Shown piece after piece: positions 56,652 to 64,000 of a DNA stretch of 64,000 nt. The notes under the pieces are model-generated. The model made no database searches. It was not told the origin of the DNA and was given only the letters and a program-made list of their open reading frames with translations. The DNA comes from Caproicibacterium sp. BJN0003 (lineage in GTDB: Bacteria; Bacillota; Clostridia; Oscillospirales; Acutalibacteraceae). Positions within the stretch are counted from its first letter, which is position 1. Each line of letters begins with the position of its first letter. The translations under genes were made by a program, and so were the position numbers. The stretch lies in the NCBI RefSeq assembly GCF_026314295.1, contig NZ_CP111108.1:2046001-2110000 (forward strand), written 5' to 3'.

Positions 56652-57737
56652 ATGAAACGCGTGTATAACTTTTCCGCTGGTCCTTCCATGCTCCCTGAGG
56701 AAGTTCTCCGCCGTGCAGCCGATGAAATGATGGATTACAAGGGCTGTGGCCAGTCAGTGATGGAGATGTCCCATCGATCTAAAATCTTCCAGAGCATCAT
56801 CGACAGTGCGGAGAGTCTCCTCCGTGAAGTCATGAATATTCCGGACAATTATAAGGTGCTGTTCCTACAGGGCGGCGGTTCCACACAGTTTGCTATGATT
56901 CCTTTTAACCTGATGACAGGTTCTGGAAAAGCAGATTATGTTCTGACCGGCCAGTGGGCTACAAAAGCTTATAAAGAAGCTGCCCGTTATGGTGATGCAA
57001 AGGCGATTGCAAGTTCCAAGGATAAAACTTTCACCTATATTCCGAAGTTGGATCCTTCTACTTTCACCCCCGATGCGGATTATTTTTATATCTGCATGAA
57101 CAACACCATTTACGGTACAAAATATCATACACTGCCTGCTACCGGTTCTGTTCCGCTGGTCGCCGATATCTCCTCCTGCATCTGCAGTGAGCCGATTGAC
57201 ATCAGCAAATTCGGTCTGGTTTTTGCGGGCGCACAGAAGAATCTTGCTCCTGCAGGCCTTACAATTGTGATTGTCCGCGAAGACCTCGTCGGACACGCGA
57301 TGGAAAAGACCCCAACCATGCTTAATTACAAGACACATGTAGATGGCGGAAGTATGTTTAATACTCCTCCCTGCTACACAATTTATATCTGTGAACTTGT
57401 CCTTGAATGGATTAAAAATACGATTGGCGGCCTTGAAAACATGAAGGCTCTGAACGAAAAGAAAGCAAAACTGCTCTATGATTTTCTCGACAGCAGCAAG
57501 CTTTTCCACGGCACTGTTGTTCCAGAAGACCGCAGCCTGATGAATGTTCCATTCGTAACGGGCAGTGACGATCTTAATGCTAAATTTGTCGCTCAAGCAA
57601 CTGATGCTGGTATGGTTAACCTCAAAGGTCACCGCACAGTTGGCGGTATGCGTGCTTCCATTTATAATGCAATGCCTTATGAAGGCGTTGAGACGCTGGT
57701 CGATTTCATGAAAAAATTTGAAAAGGCAAACGGCTAA
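56652..57737 (+). CDS. serC: Phosphoserine aminotransferase
   Basis: 361 residues. Converts 3-phosphohydroxypyruvate to phosphoserine with glutamate as amino donor. MKRVYNFSAGPSMLPEEVL at the N-terminus, PLP Lys in VFAGAQKNLAPAGLTIV (near residue 195), and FLQGGGSTQFAMIPFNLM in the cofactor site. The start is ATG 56652, 11 bases after GGAGG; an upstream in-frame start at 56562 lies in the promoter and is rejected. serA follows after 85 bases. Confidence 0.96.
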   Translation: MKRVYNFSAGPSMLPEEVLRRAADEMMDYKGCGQSVMEMSHRSKIFQSIIDSAESLLREVMNIPDNYKVLFLQGGGSTQFAMIPFNLMTGSGKADYVLTGQWATKAYKEAARYGDAKAIASSKDKTFTYIPKLDPSTFTPDADYFYICMNNTIYGTKYHTLPATGSVPLVADISSCICSEPIDISKFGLVFAGAQKNLAPAGLTIVIVREDLVGHAMEKTPTMLNYKTHVDGGSMFNTPPCYTIYICELVLEWIKNTIGGLENMKALNEKKAKLLYDFLDSSKLFHGTVVPEDRSLMNVPFVTGSDDLNAKFVAQATDAGMVNLKGHRTVGGMRASIYNAMPYEGVETLVDFMKKFEKANG

Positions 57738-57751
57738 TTACAAATAACAAC

Positions 57752-57790
57752 GAAGGCGCCTTCCTGTTTCAGAAAGGGCGCCTTCTTAAA
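57752..57790 (+). terminator. Hairpin between serC and serA
   Basis: GAAGGCGCC/GGCGCCTTC stem around a 15-base loop, followed by only a few T. It may partly terminate or protect the serC mRNA end. Confidence 0.5.
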
Positions 57791-57822
57791 TGAAATAAAA
57801 AATCAGGAGCTGTGATTTTCTT

Positions 57823-58989
57823 ATGTATCAGATTCAATATCTTAATAAAATTTCGAAAGCCGGAACTGAACGCTTTACCGACAACTATACCGTCGGCGAA
57901 GAAGTTCAGAACCCGGACGCTATTATGGTTCGTTCCGCTAATATGCTGGAAATGGAACTGCCCCAAAAACTTTTGGCAATTGCCCGTGCAGGAGCCGGCG
58001 TCAATAATATTCCACTCGATAAATGCAGTGAAAAAGGAATTGTCGTCTTCAATACTCCTGGCGCAAACGCTAACGCAGTAAAAGAGCTGGTCCTCTGCGG
58101 ACTGCTTCTTTCTTCCCGTCGGATTGTTCCTGCCGCCGAATGGTGCAAAACGCTCAAAGGAAAGGGTGCTGAAGTCCCGAAGTTAATTGAAAAAGGCAAG
58201 TCCCAGTTTGTTGGCCCCGAAATTAAAGGGAAAGCGCTCGGAGTGATTGGGCTCGGTGCAATTGGTGTGCTTGTTGCCAACGCTGCCAAATCATTGGGGA
58301 TGGAAGTCTATGGTTATGATCCTTATCTTTCGGTAGATGCCGCATGGGGACTTTCCCGCTCCATTCATCATGCACAGACCCTCGATGACATCTGGGCAAA
58401 TTGTGATTATATTACCATTCATGTTCCTCAGACGCCGGACACCAAAGGCATGATCTGCAAAGAAGCGATCTCCAAAATGAAAGACCATGTTCGGATTTTG
58501 AACTTTGCCCGCGGCGGACTTGTTGATTCCGATTCTATTTTAGAAGGCATAAAATCCGGAAAAGTTGCTTCTTATGCTACAGACTTTCCAAATGATGAGA
58601 TGATTGGTGTCGATGGAATTATTGCAATTCCGCACTTAGGAGCTTCCACACCAGAGAGCGAAGACAACTGCGCACGTATGGCAGCAAACGAACTCCGTGA
58701 TTATCTGGAAAACGGAAATATCCGCAACAGTGTCAACATGCCGATGGTTTCCATGGCACGGGATAAGAGCACACAGCGCATTTGCGTTCTGCACCGCAAT
58801 ATGCCAAATACGATCAGCCGTTTTTCCGGGATTTTGGCCGATATGGGAATTAATATTGAGAACATGCAGTCCAAATCCAGAAAAGAATATGCTTACACGA
58901 TTGTCGATGTTACCGGTGATATTGCTAATGAAGCTGCACAAAAACTACAGTCTTTGGATGAAGTCATTCGCGCACGGGTAATTAAATAA
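57823..58989 (+). CDS. serA: D-3-phosphoglycerate dehydrogenase
   Basis: 388 residues. First step of serine synthesis from glycolysis. Rossmann domain GVIGLGAIGVLVANAAKSL with the NAD Asp in YGYDPY, catalytic Arg in LNFARGGLVDS, Glu in the PNDEMIGVDGIIAIPHLGAS stretch, and His in the same motif. A C-terminal ACT domain (about residues 318-388, CVLHRNMPNTISRFSGILAD) is the usual serine-binding site for feedback control. ATG 57823. With serC it forms a short serine operon; serB is not in the window. Confidence 0.96.
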   Translation: MYQIQYLNKISKAGTERFTDNYTVGEEVQNPDAIMVRSANMLEMELPQKLLAIARAGAGVNNIPLDKCSEKGIVVFNTPGANANAVKELVLCGLLLSSRRIVPAAEWCKTLKGKGAEVPKLIEKGKSQFVGPEIKGKALGVIGLGAIGVLVANAAKSLGMEVYGYDPYLSVDAAWGLSRSIHHAQTLDDIWANCDYITIHVPQTPDTKGMICKEAISKMKDHVRILNFARGGLVDSDSILEGIKSGKVASYATDFPNDEMIGVDGIIAIPHLGASTPESEDNCARMAANELRDYLENGNIRNSVNMPMVSMARDKSTQRICVLHRNMPNTISRFSGILADMGINIENMQSKSRKEYAYTIVDVTGDIANEAAQKLQSLDEVIRARVIK

Positions 58990-59008
58990 AAATTAAAAAA
59001 ATTATTTT

Positions 59009-59053
59009 TTGAATCCGCAGAATCTTCTCTACAGAAAATTCTGCGGATTTTTT
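59009..59053. terminator. Terminator between serA and nagA
   Basis: AATCCGCAGAAT/ATTCTGCGGATT stem around a 12-base loop, then TTTTTATG on plus and a T-rich tail on minus; it ends two convergent genes. Confidence 0.85.
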
Positions 59054-60197
59054 ATGTATGAAAGGAATGGGCTACAATATTCCCATTACAAATGGTGTAC
59101 GCAAGTGAAAATCCCGCCTTCTTCAGAATCGTAAAATCAGCACGTTTTCCAATTTGAATACTGCCGCGTGTCTGATCTTCTCCAAGTACAGAAGCCGGAT
59201 TAAGTGTCACACTTCGAATAATCCGAGAAAGCGGAATTCCAAACCGAATTAGATTCTGCACTTCTTCCAATAAATTTGTAACGGAACCTGCTAAAGTTCC
59301 ATCCAAAAGCACCGCTTTATGTTCTTTTACGATCACCTGCTGCCCGCCGAATTCATAAATTCCATCGGGCATACCCGCTGCACACATACCGTCGCTGACC
59401 ACACAGATTTGCTCTTTTCCGAAAAGGCGAAATGCCGCTCGTAATGCAGAAGGATGAATGTGAATGCCATCACAAATCAATTCCGCTGTAATGTTGGGAG
59501 TGTCCCACACCGCACCGACCACTCCGGGCGCCCTGTGATGGAATTCATTCATTCCATTAAAAAGGTGTGTCACATGATGAATCCCCCATGAGAACGCTTC
59601 TTGCGCCTGTTCATAATTTGCCGCCGAATGTGCAATACTGAGTGAACAAAAATTTTGTGCAAAAGCAGCAAACTGTTCGGCACCCGGCTCTTCCGGCGCA
59701 AGACAAGCAATTCGAATCGAGTGGCCGGAAGACTCCCAGTATTCTCTAAAAAGCGAAAAGTCTGGTCTCTTAATATTTTCTTCTTGCTGCATCCCTTTTT
59801 TCTTGGGGCTAATAAAGGGTCCTTCCAAATAGGCGCCCAAAATTTGGGCACTATCTTTCTGCGGCAAATCCATTGCTCTTTTAATTTTCTGCAAAGCATT
59901 TAAAATCGATGAATGCGACATCGTCATGGTAGCAGGACAAAAAGCAACAATCCCATGCTGAGCCAGCCAATGTGCCATTTTTGTTACACTCTGAGAATCC
60001 TTATCACACACATCATAACCGCCGCAGCCGTGAACATGCAGATCAATAAATCCAGGGGCAATCAAGCAACCACTGCAGTCTATCTGCTCTCCTTCCAACG
60101 ACTTTCCAATGTTTGTGATCATTCCATTTTGAAACTCGATATCCCCTTTCACAATTGAAAAATCTTCTGCAAAGAACTCCCCATTTTTTAAGACCAT
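59052..60197 (-). CDS. nagA: N-acetylglucosamine-6-phosphate deacetylase
   Basis: 381 residues, amidohydrolase superfamily. Removes acetate from GlcNAc-6-P during amino-sugar and murein recycling. Metal and substrate residues: DLHVHGCGGYDVCD (near 55), GAYLEGPFISPKKKG (near 130), SIAHSAANYEQ, HVTHLFNGMNEFHHRAPG (near 215) and the catalytic Asp in VVSDGMCAAGMPDG. ATG 60197. Neither nagB nor a sugar transporter is adjacent, and it is transcribed away from the GGDEF gene. Confidence 0.93.
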   Translation of the reverse strand: MVLKNGEFFAEDFSIVKGDIEFQNGMITNIGKSLEGEQIDCSGCLIAPGFIDLHVHGCGGYDVCDKDSQSVTKMAHWLAQHGIVAFCPATMTMSHSSILNALQKIKRAMDLPQKDSAQILGAYLEGPFISPKKKGMQQEENIKRPDFSLFREYWESSGHSIRIACLAPEEPGAEQFAAFAQNFCSLSIAHSAANYEQAQEAFSWGIHHVTHLFNGMNEFHHRAPGVVGAVWDTPNITAELICDGIHIHPSALRAAFRLFGKEQICVVSDGMCAAGMPDGIYEFGGQQVIVKEHKAVLLDGTLAGSVTNLLEEVQNLIRFGIPLSRIIRSVTLNPASVLGEDQTRGSIQIGKRADFTILKKAGFSLAYTICNGNIVAHSFHT

Positions 60198-60288
60198 TTT
60201 CCTGTACCCTTTCTTTTTTCTTCTATTTTATCATAAAAATTACTTTTTTGAATTTTTTAGTACAAAAGTTCCATCTTTCCTTTTGCTT

Positions 60289-60317
60289 TTACATGATACC
60301 AAAATTGGTGGTATAAT
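60289..60317 (+). promoter_or_regulatory. Candidate promoter of the GGDEF gene
   Basis: TTACAT (60289-60294), 17-base spacer, TATAAT (60312-60317). The spacer holds a small inverted repeat ACCAA-aa-TTGGT (60298-60309). The roughly 90-base leader includes an eight-codon frame from ATG 60364 (MKLSKGCGV) with CGGAG upstream, which is out of frame with the main gene. Confidence 0.55.
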
Positions 60318-60415
60318 GTATTTTATGTTTTCTAAATTGATTTCTCTCTACCTCGGAGCTATAATGAAATTAAGTAAAGGTTGTGGAGTTTGATCGAAAA
60401 GGGGTAACCAGTCAT

Positions 60416-63400
60416 ATGAAAGAAATATCTGATTCCTCACTGCGGATATTAAATGAATTAGATGAAATTATTTACCTCTGTGACCCAGACACTTTTGAAA
60501 TTGAATTTATGAATTCTTACAGTTGCAAAATTTTCCATGTCTCAGAGAAAGAATATCATCTCAAAAAATGCTATGAGGTCTTTGCGGGACGCACAAGTCC
60601 CTGCACTCTCTGTGCGCATATGCACTCAGAAAATGAACCTTTTTCTGTCTGGAAATATGATAATGAATACCTTGGTCACCACTTTTTGATGCAAGACCAG
60701 ATTGTATCCTTTAAAGGAAAGCCTTATCGTCTGATGATAACCTTGAGCCTTTCAAAGTCAAACTCCTTAGAAACTGTGCTTGATACACAAACAAATTCCA
60801 AAAATGAGATTATATCATACATTGACCATGTGAACAAGCAGAAAGATATCGATTCTACTTCTACAATCCAACAGCTTTTAAAAGCACTGAAACGCTACTA
60901 TAAAGCTGATTTTAGTTTTACTGGCGAAATTGATAAAAAGACAGGCAATGTTTTACAGTCTTACCTTTGGGGAAAAGAGGAACTGCGGGAAAATCATATT
61001 CATCACATTTTTTCCCTAAAAACATACCAAAAAATTATTTTGTGTCAAAAACAAGTATTCGCAATTTCAAATATTGACTCTATGAACAATCTTTTGCCAA
61101 GCGAAATTGCTGCTCTTAAAAAATGGCACGTTCACAGCTTAGTTTTCGCATTCTTTATTTTGGATAACCAAAACTATGGCTTCCTTTGTGTGATAAATCC
61201 TAAGAACCTTCATGAAGGCTCGCATCTGTTTTCGAATTTTTCGTATTTGTCTAAAATCATTTTAAATAAATTAAATATGACAGATGATCTCTTTAAAGCC
61301 AACGCTATTCTTTCAGTTTGCCCTAGCTCTTATTTTCAATTTAAAGCAAAAATGCCTTTTCGGCTGATTTACGCGAATGATCAGTTTTTTACACTTCGAA
61401 ATTGTACCAGAGGACAGGCAAAATCCGAATATCATAATGAAATTTCTGGATTTATTGAGCCAAACGACCTAAAAAAAGTTGAGTCCATCATCACGGATTT
61501 GGATCCAGTGAAGCATCCTTGTGCAACCTTTTCTCTTCGGATTATCACAAGAGATGAAAAAATTCTCTGGCTTTTCTGCAGCTGCGGGATCTCTCTAAGC
61601 AAAGGAGAAAATATTATTAGCTGCATTGAATATGATATCACAAAGCAGAAATTAGCAGAAAATCAATTAAAAATCAGCGAAGAGCAGCTTCGTATTGCTT
61701 TAAATCAGATCGATGCCACAATTTGGGATTACGATCTTGCAAGCAAGTCCATTATGCTGATTGACCTGTCCATTTCTGGGCAATCACATCCGAAAAAGAT
61801 TGAAAATGTTCCCGAACAGCAAATCAAAAACGGCTATATTCATCCGGATAGTATTAAAACTGTGCGACGGCTCTATCATGACGTTCATTCCGGTAAAAAA
61901 ACAGTCACAGCTACTTACCGCACTCTTGAAGAAAACGGAACTTATCAATGGAAAAAAGTTACATATACCAATATTTTTGATGATTCTGGGAAGCCGGTTC
62001 ATGCGATTGCTATTTCAGAAAACGTGTCTGACCAAATGGATACCTTACAGCAATACCACCGGGAAGAAATTTATCGTGGTATGATTAACCGTAATCGATT
62101 TGTCTCTTACCGAATCAATTTGACTCAAAATCAGGTCACCAACTATCAGGTTGAAGACACCATGATCAATGAACTGAGCCATGCCAAGACTTACGACGAG
62201 CTAATTGCAGATAGTGCCTCTCGTGCCTTGACCTCAGACGGACGCCAACAAATTTCTCAAACTTTCAGCCAAGAATCCCTTCGAAAACTTTTCAGCACCG
62301 GAGCAACCGCCGTTTCTTGCGAATACCAGCGTGTAAATTCCGATGGAAAAATTATTTGGGCAAAAATCACAATCAATTTAGCAAAAAATGAGCATTCAAA
62401 TGATCTTTTGGGATTTTTTTATGTTGAAAATATTGATGAAAATAAAAAAGCAGAACTTGCACTTCGTGAGCGTGCAGAACACGATGTGATGACTGGATTC
62501 TATTTAAAAGATACAGCCATTGCTCTAATTGAAGAATCCCTCAACTCAAAGCACCACAATCGTCTCTGCGCCCTGATGATGATAGATCTGGATAATTTTA
62601 AAAATATTAATGATACATTAGGCCACCTTTATGGAGATAAGGTTTTAACAGAAATTTCGCGCTCCATCCGCTCCAATTTTGAACCACAAACAATTTTAGG
62701 GAGATTTGGCGGAGACGAATTTATCATCTTTTTTCGGGAGATCGATTCTACCCAAACAGTCTGCAAAAAAGCAGAACTCTTCTGCAGACTATTGAACAAA
62801 GCGCCCGAAGGCAAAAGCAAAAAAAAGCATCTTTATATTTCGTGTTCTGTTGGAATTGCAATCTCTATGTCTCAAGAAGTAAATTTTGAAACACTATTTG
62901 AGCATGCAGATATTGCAATGTATCATGCAAAACGCAATGGAAAAAACGGATACCACCTATATACTCCCCAAGATTCGATGAAAAAAGATTTGTCTTCTTA
63001 TGGACGAGAAAATCCACTGCATGAAGCTATTGTTGAAGATATGGGGCTTCCTGCAATTATTATTAATCCTGAATCCTACCAAATTCTTTTTCTCAACACA
63101 AAAGCAAAATCTCTTTTTAATAAACAATCTCTTAATTTTTCCCATTGTACCTGTTACGAATTTTTTCATGGCCGCAAAAATCCATGTACTCCTTGTCTGC
63201 TACAAGAAAAAAAAGAGGATCAAAACGCTATTACAAAATGTCTAATTGGAAAAATTCAGCGACAGTTTTATATTCACTTTAAACCAATTACATGGAATGG
63301 TCAAACAGCTTATCTATGTCTGATGAGTGCACGCAAAAATGATTTTCAGATTTTATCCGATTTTAATCCCGGACAAAATACTATTTTCAAAATTGCAAAA

Positions 63401-64000
63401 GAATTTCAAGAAATTGAACCTCTTTCTAAAGCAATTCGTACGGTTTTAAAAGACCTTGCAACCTATTACTGCGCAATGCATACCTGTTATCTGGAAATTT
63501 CTGAAGAAAATTTTCAGATTTCTAACTTTATTGAATGGTTCCCCAATGATCAGTCTTCTTATTCCAATATCTTTTCTCCTCAACAAACTACAAGTTTGAT
63601 CAAATGGCTCTCTGGACTGGAAAAATCAGTTTCTTACTGTATGAATGATCTGACAAGGCTTTACGCACAATCTCCAGAATGCTATGCTTCTTTTCATCAA
63701 TTAGGAATCCATTTTATTTATATTCTTCCTTTTCGACTGAACCAATCAAAAATTATCTCTTATCTCTGTATTTTAAACCCTTCTGCTCATTTATTAAACT
63801 TCAACTTGGTACAATCTTTGATTTCATTTTTTAACTACCGGCTTTTTTGCAACCGTATTCAGAAGAATCGTGACTATGCTATGTATCATGATGCGGTTAC
63901 TGGATTTTCAAATTGGGATGACTATTATCGCTATCTTTTATCCATTGACCAAGAAACTCTTTCTTCTGTAGGAATTGTCTGCATTATCATCAAAGATCTA
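60416..64000 (+). CDS. Large multi-PAS diguanylate cyclase-like protein, cut by window edge
   Basis: At least 1195 residues, still open at base 64000. ATG 60416 follows AAAAGGGG. No membrane segment is seen, so it is probably a cytoplasmic sensor. Order: Cys-bearing PAS domain (about 1-115, CYEVFAGRTSPCTLCAHMHS), a GAF-like region (about 140-280), three PAS-like regions (about 295-690), a GGDEF domain (about 700-860) with intact FGGDEF at residues 764-769, a second Cys-bearing PAS (about 870-965, CYEFFHGRKNPCTPC), another GAF-like region, and the start of a further GGDEF-like domain (HDAVTGFSNWDDYYRYL). No RxxD inhibitory site precedes the first GGDEF. It should make c-di-GMP in response to a cytoplasmic signal, perhaps redox or metal sensed by the Cys motifs (inference). 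Confidence 0.85.
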   Translation, partial: MKEISDSSLRILNELDEIIYLCDPDTFEIEFMNSYSCKIFHVSEKEYHLKKCYEVFAGRTSPCTLCAHMHSENEPFSVWKYDNEYLGHHFLMQDQIVSFKGKPYRLMITLSLSKSNSLETVLDTQTNSKNEIISYIDHVNKQKDIDSTSTIQQLLKALKRYYKADFSFTGEIDKKTGNVLQSYLWGKEELRENHIHHIFSLKTYQKIILCQKQVFAISNIDSMNNLLPSEIAALKKWHVHSLVFAFFILDNQNYGFLCVINPKNLHEGSHLFSNFSYLSKIILNKLNMTDDLFKANAILSVCPSSYFQFKAKMPFRLIYANDQFFTLRNCTRGQAKSEYHNEISGFIEPNDLKKVESIITDLDPVKHPCATFSLRIITRDEKILWLFCSCGISLSKGENIISCIEYDITKQKLAENQLKISEEQLRIALNQIDATIWDYDLASKSIMLIDLSISGQSHPKKIENVPEQQIKNGYIHPDSIKTVRRLYHDVHSGKKTVTATYRTLEENGTYQWKKVTYTNIFDDSGKPVHAIAISENVSDQMDTLQQYHREEIYRGMINRNRFVSYRINLTQNQVTNYQVEDTMINELSHAKTYDELIADSASRALTSDGRQQISQTFSQESLRKLFSTGATAVSCEYQRVNSDGKIIWAKITINLAKNEHSNDLLGFFYVENIDENKKAELALRERAEHDVMTGFYLKDTAIALIEESLNSKHHNRLCALMMIDLDNFKNINDTLGHLYGDKVLTEISRSIRSNFEPQTILGRFGGDEFIIFFREIDSTQTVCKKAELFCRLLNKAPEGKSKKKHLYISCSVGIAISMSQEVNFETLFEHADIAMYHAKRNGKNGYHLYTPQDSMKKDLSSYGRENPLHEAIVEDMGLPAIIINPESYQILFLNTKAKSLFNKQSLNFSHCTCYEFFHGRKNPCTPCLLQEKKEDQNAITKCLIGKIQRQFYIHFKPITWNGQTAYLCLMSARKNDFQILSDFNPGQNTIFKIAKEFQEIEPLSKAIRTVLKDLATYYCAMHTCYLEISEENFQISNFIEWFPNDQSSYSNIFSPQQTTSLIKWLSGLEKSVSYCMNDLTRLYAQSPECYASFHQLGIHFIYILPFRLNQSKIISYLCILNPSAHLLNFNLVQSLISFFNYRLFCNRIQKNRDYAMYHDAVTGFSNWDDYYRYLLSIDQETLSSVGIVCIIIKDL

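Overview
The window looks like chromosomal DNA of an endospore-forming, low-to-moderate GC Clostridia bacterium, probably of the order Oscillospirales (Ruminococcaceae-type). The evidence is the 16S rRNA, which reads like the Clostridium leptum / Caproiciproducens neighbourhood from memory, plus the spoIIAA-spoIIAB-sigF operon, a BofA-like gene, Gram-positive promoters and strong AGGAGG ribosome binding sites. No phage, insertion sequence or CRISPR array was seen.

Layout. 1-3960: a likely catabolic module on the minus strand (SLC13-type transporter cut by the window edge, RraA-like aldolase, DUF1932 dehydrogenase) with a divergent LysR regulator. 4000-9434: one minus-strand rRNA operon, 16S - tRNA-Ala - tRNA-Ile - 23S - tRNA-Lys, with a consensus promoter, processing stems and tandem terminators, but no 5S gene. 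9519-10924: the SigF sporulation operon. 11079-14446: xpaC-telA-metA operon. 14560-20030: several regulators (TetR, LysR, XRE, DUF4364), a YitT membrane protein, an unassigned 344-residue protein and tRNA-Thr. 20166-23099: bofA, RNase R, secG.

23266-37529: a minus-strand housekeeping block. In transcription order it runs RNase J, GdpP (c-di-AMP phosphodiesterase), L9, DnaB, TilS, Hpt, FtsH, and then a ParE/ParC-like topoisomerase pair. 37905-40276 on the plus strand: RNase HI and an iscS-iscU pair behind a palindrome-bearing promoter. 40366-46593 on the minus strand: an sdpR-sdpI-like module, then pyrC-pyrF-pyrK-pyrD followed by a phosphatase and ruvX in one overlapping operon.

46800-53706 on the plus strand is the most interesting accessory region: an alanine/glycine symporter, DUF3870, an M20 dipeptidase, a dipeptide epimerase, a DUF819 membrane protein and a class A beta-lactamase-like serine hydrolase. 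Together they suggest uptake and breakdown of dipeptides or murein peptides. Four of the gene junctions carry an intrinsic terminator just before the ribosome binding site. Two of these leaders share an identical 12-base box and the same mutually exclusive pairing plan, which points to an unassigned cis-regulatory RNA. 53880-64000: trpB2 behind a tryptophan T-box, a DUF218 protein, serC-serA, nagA, and a very large PAS/GGDEF protein that runs off the right edge.
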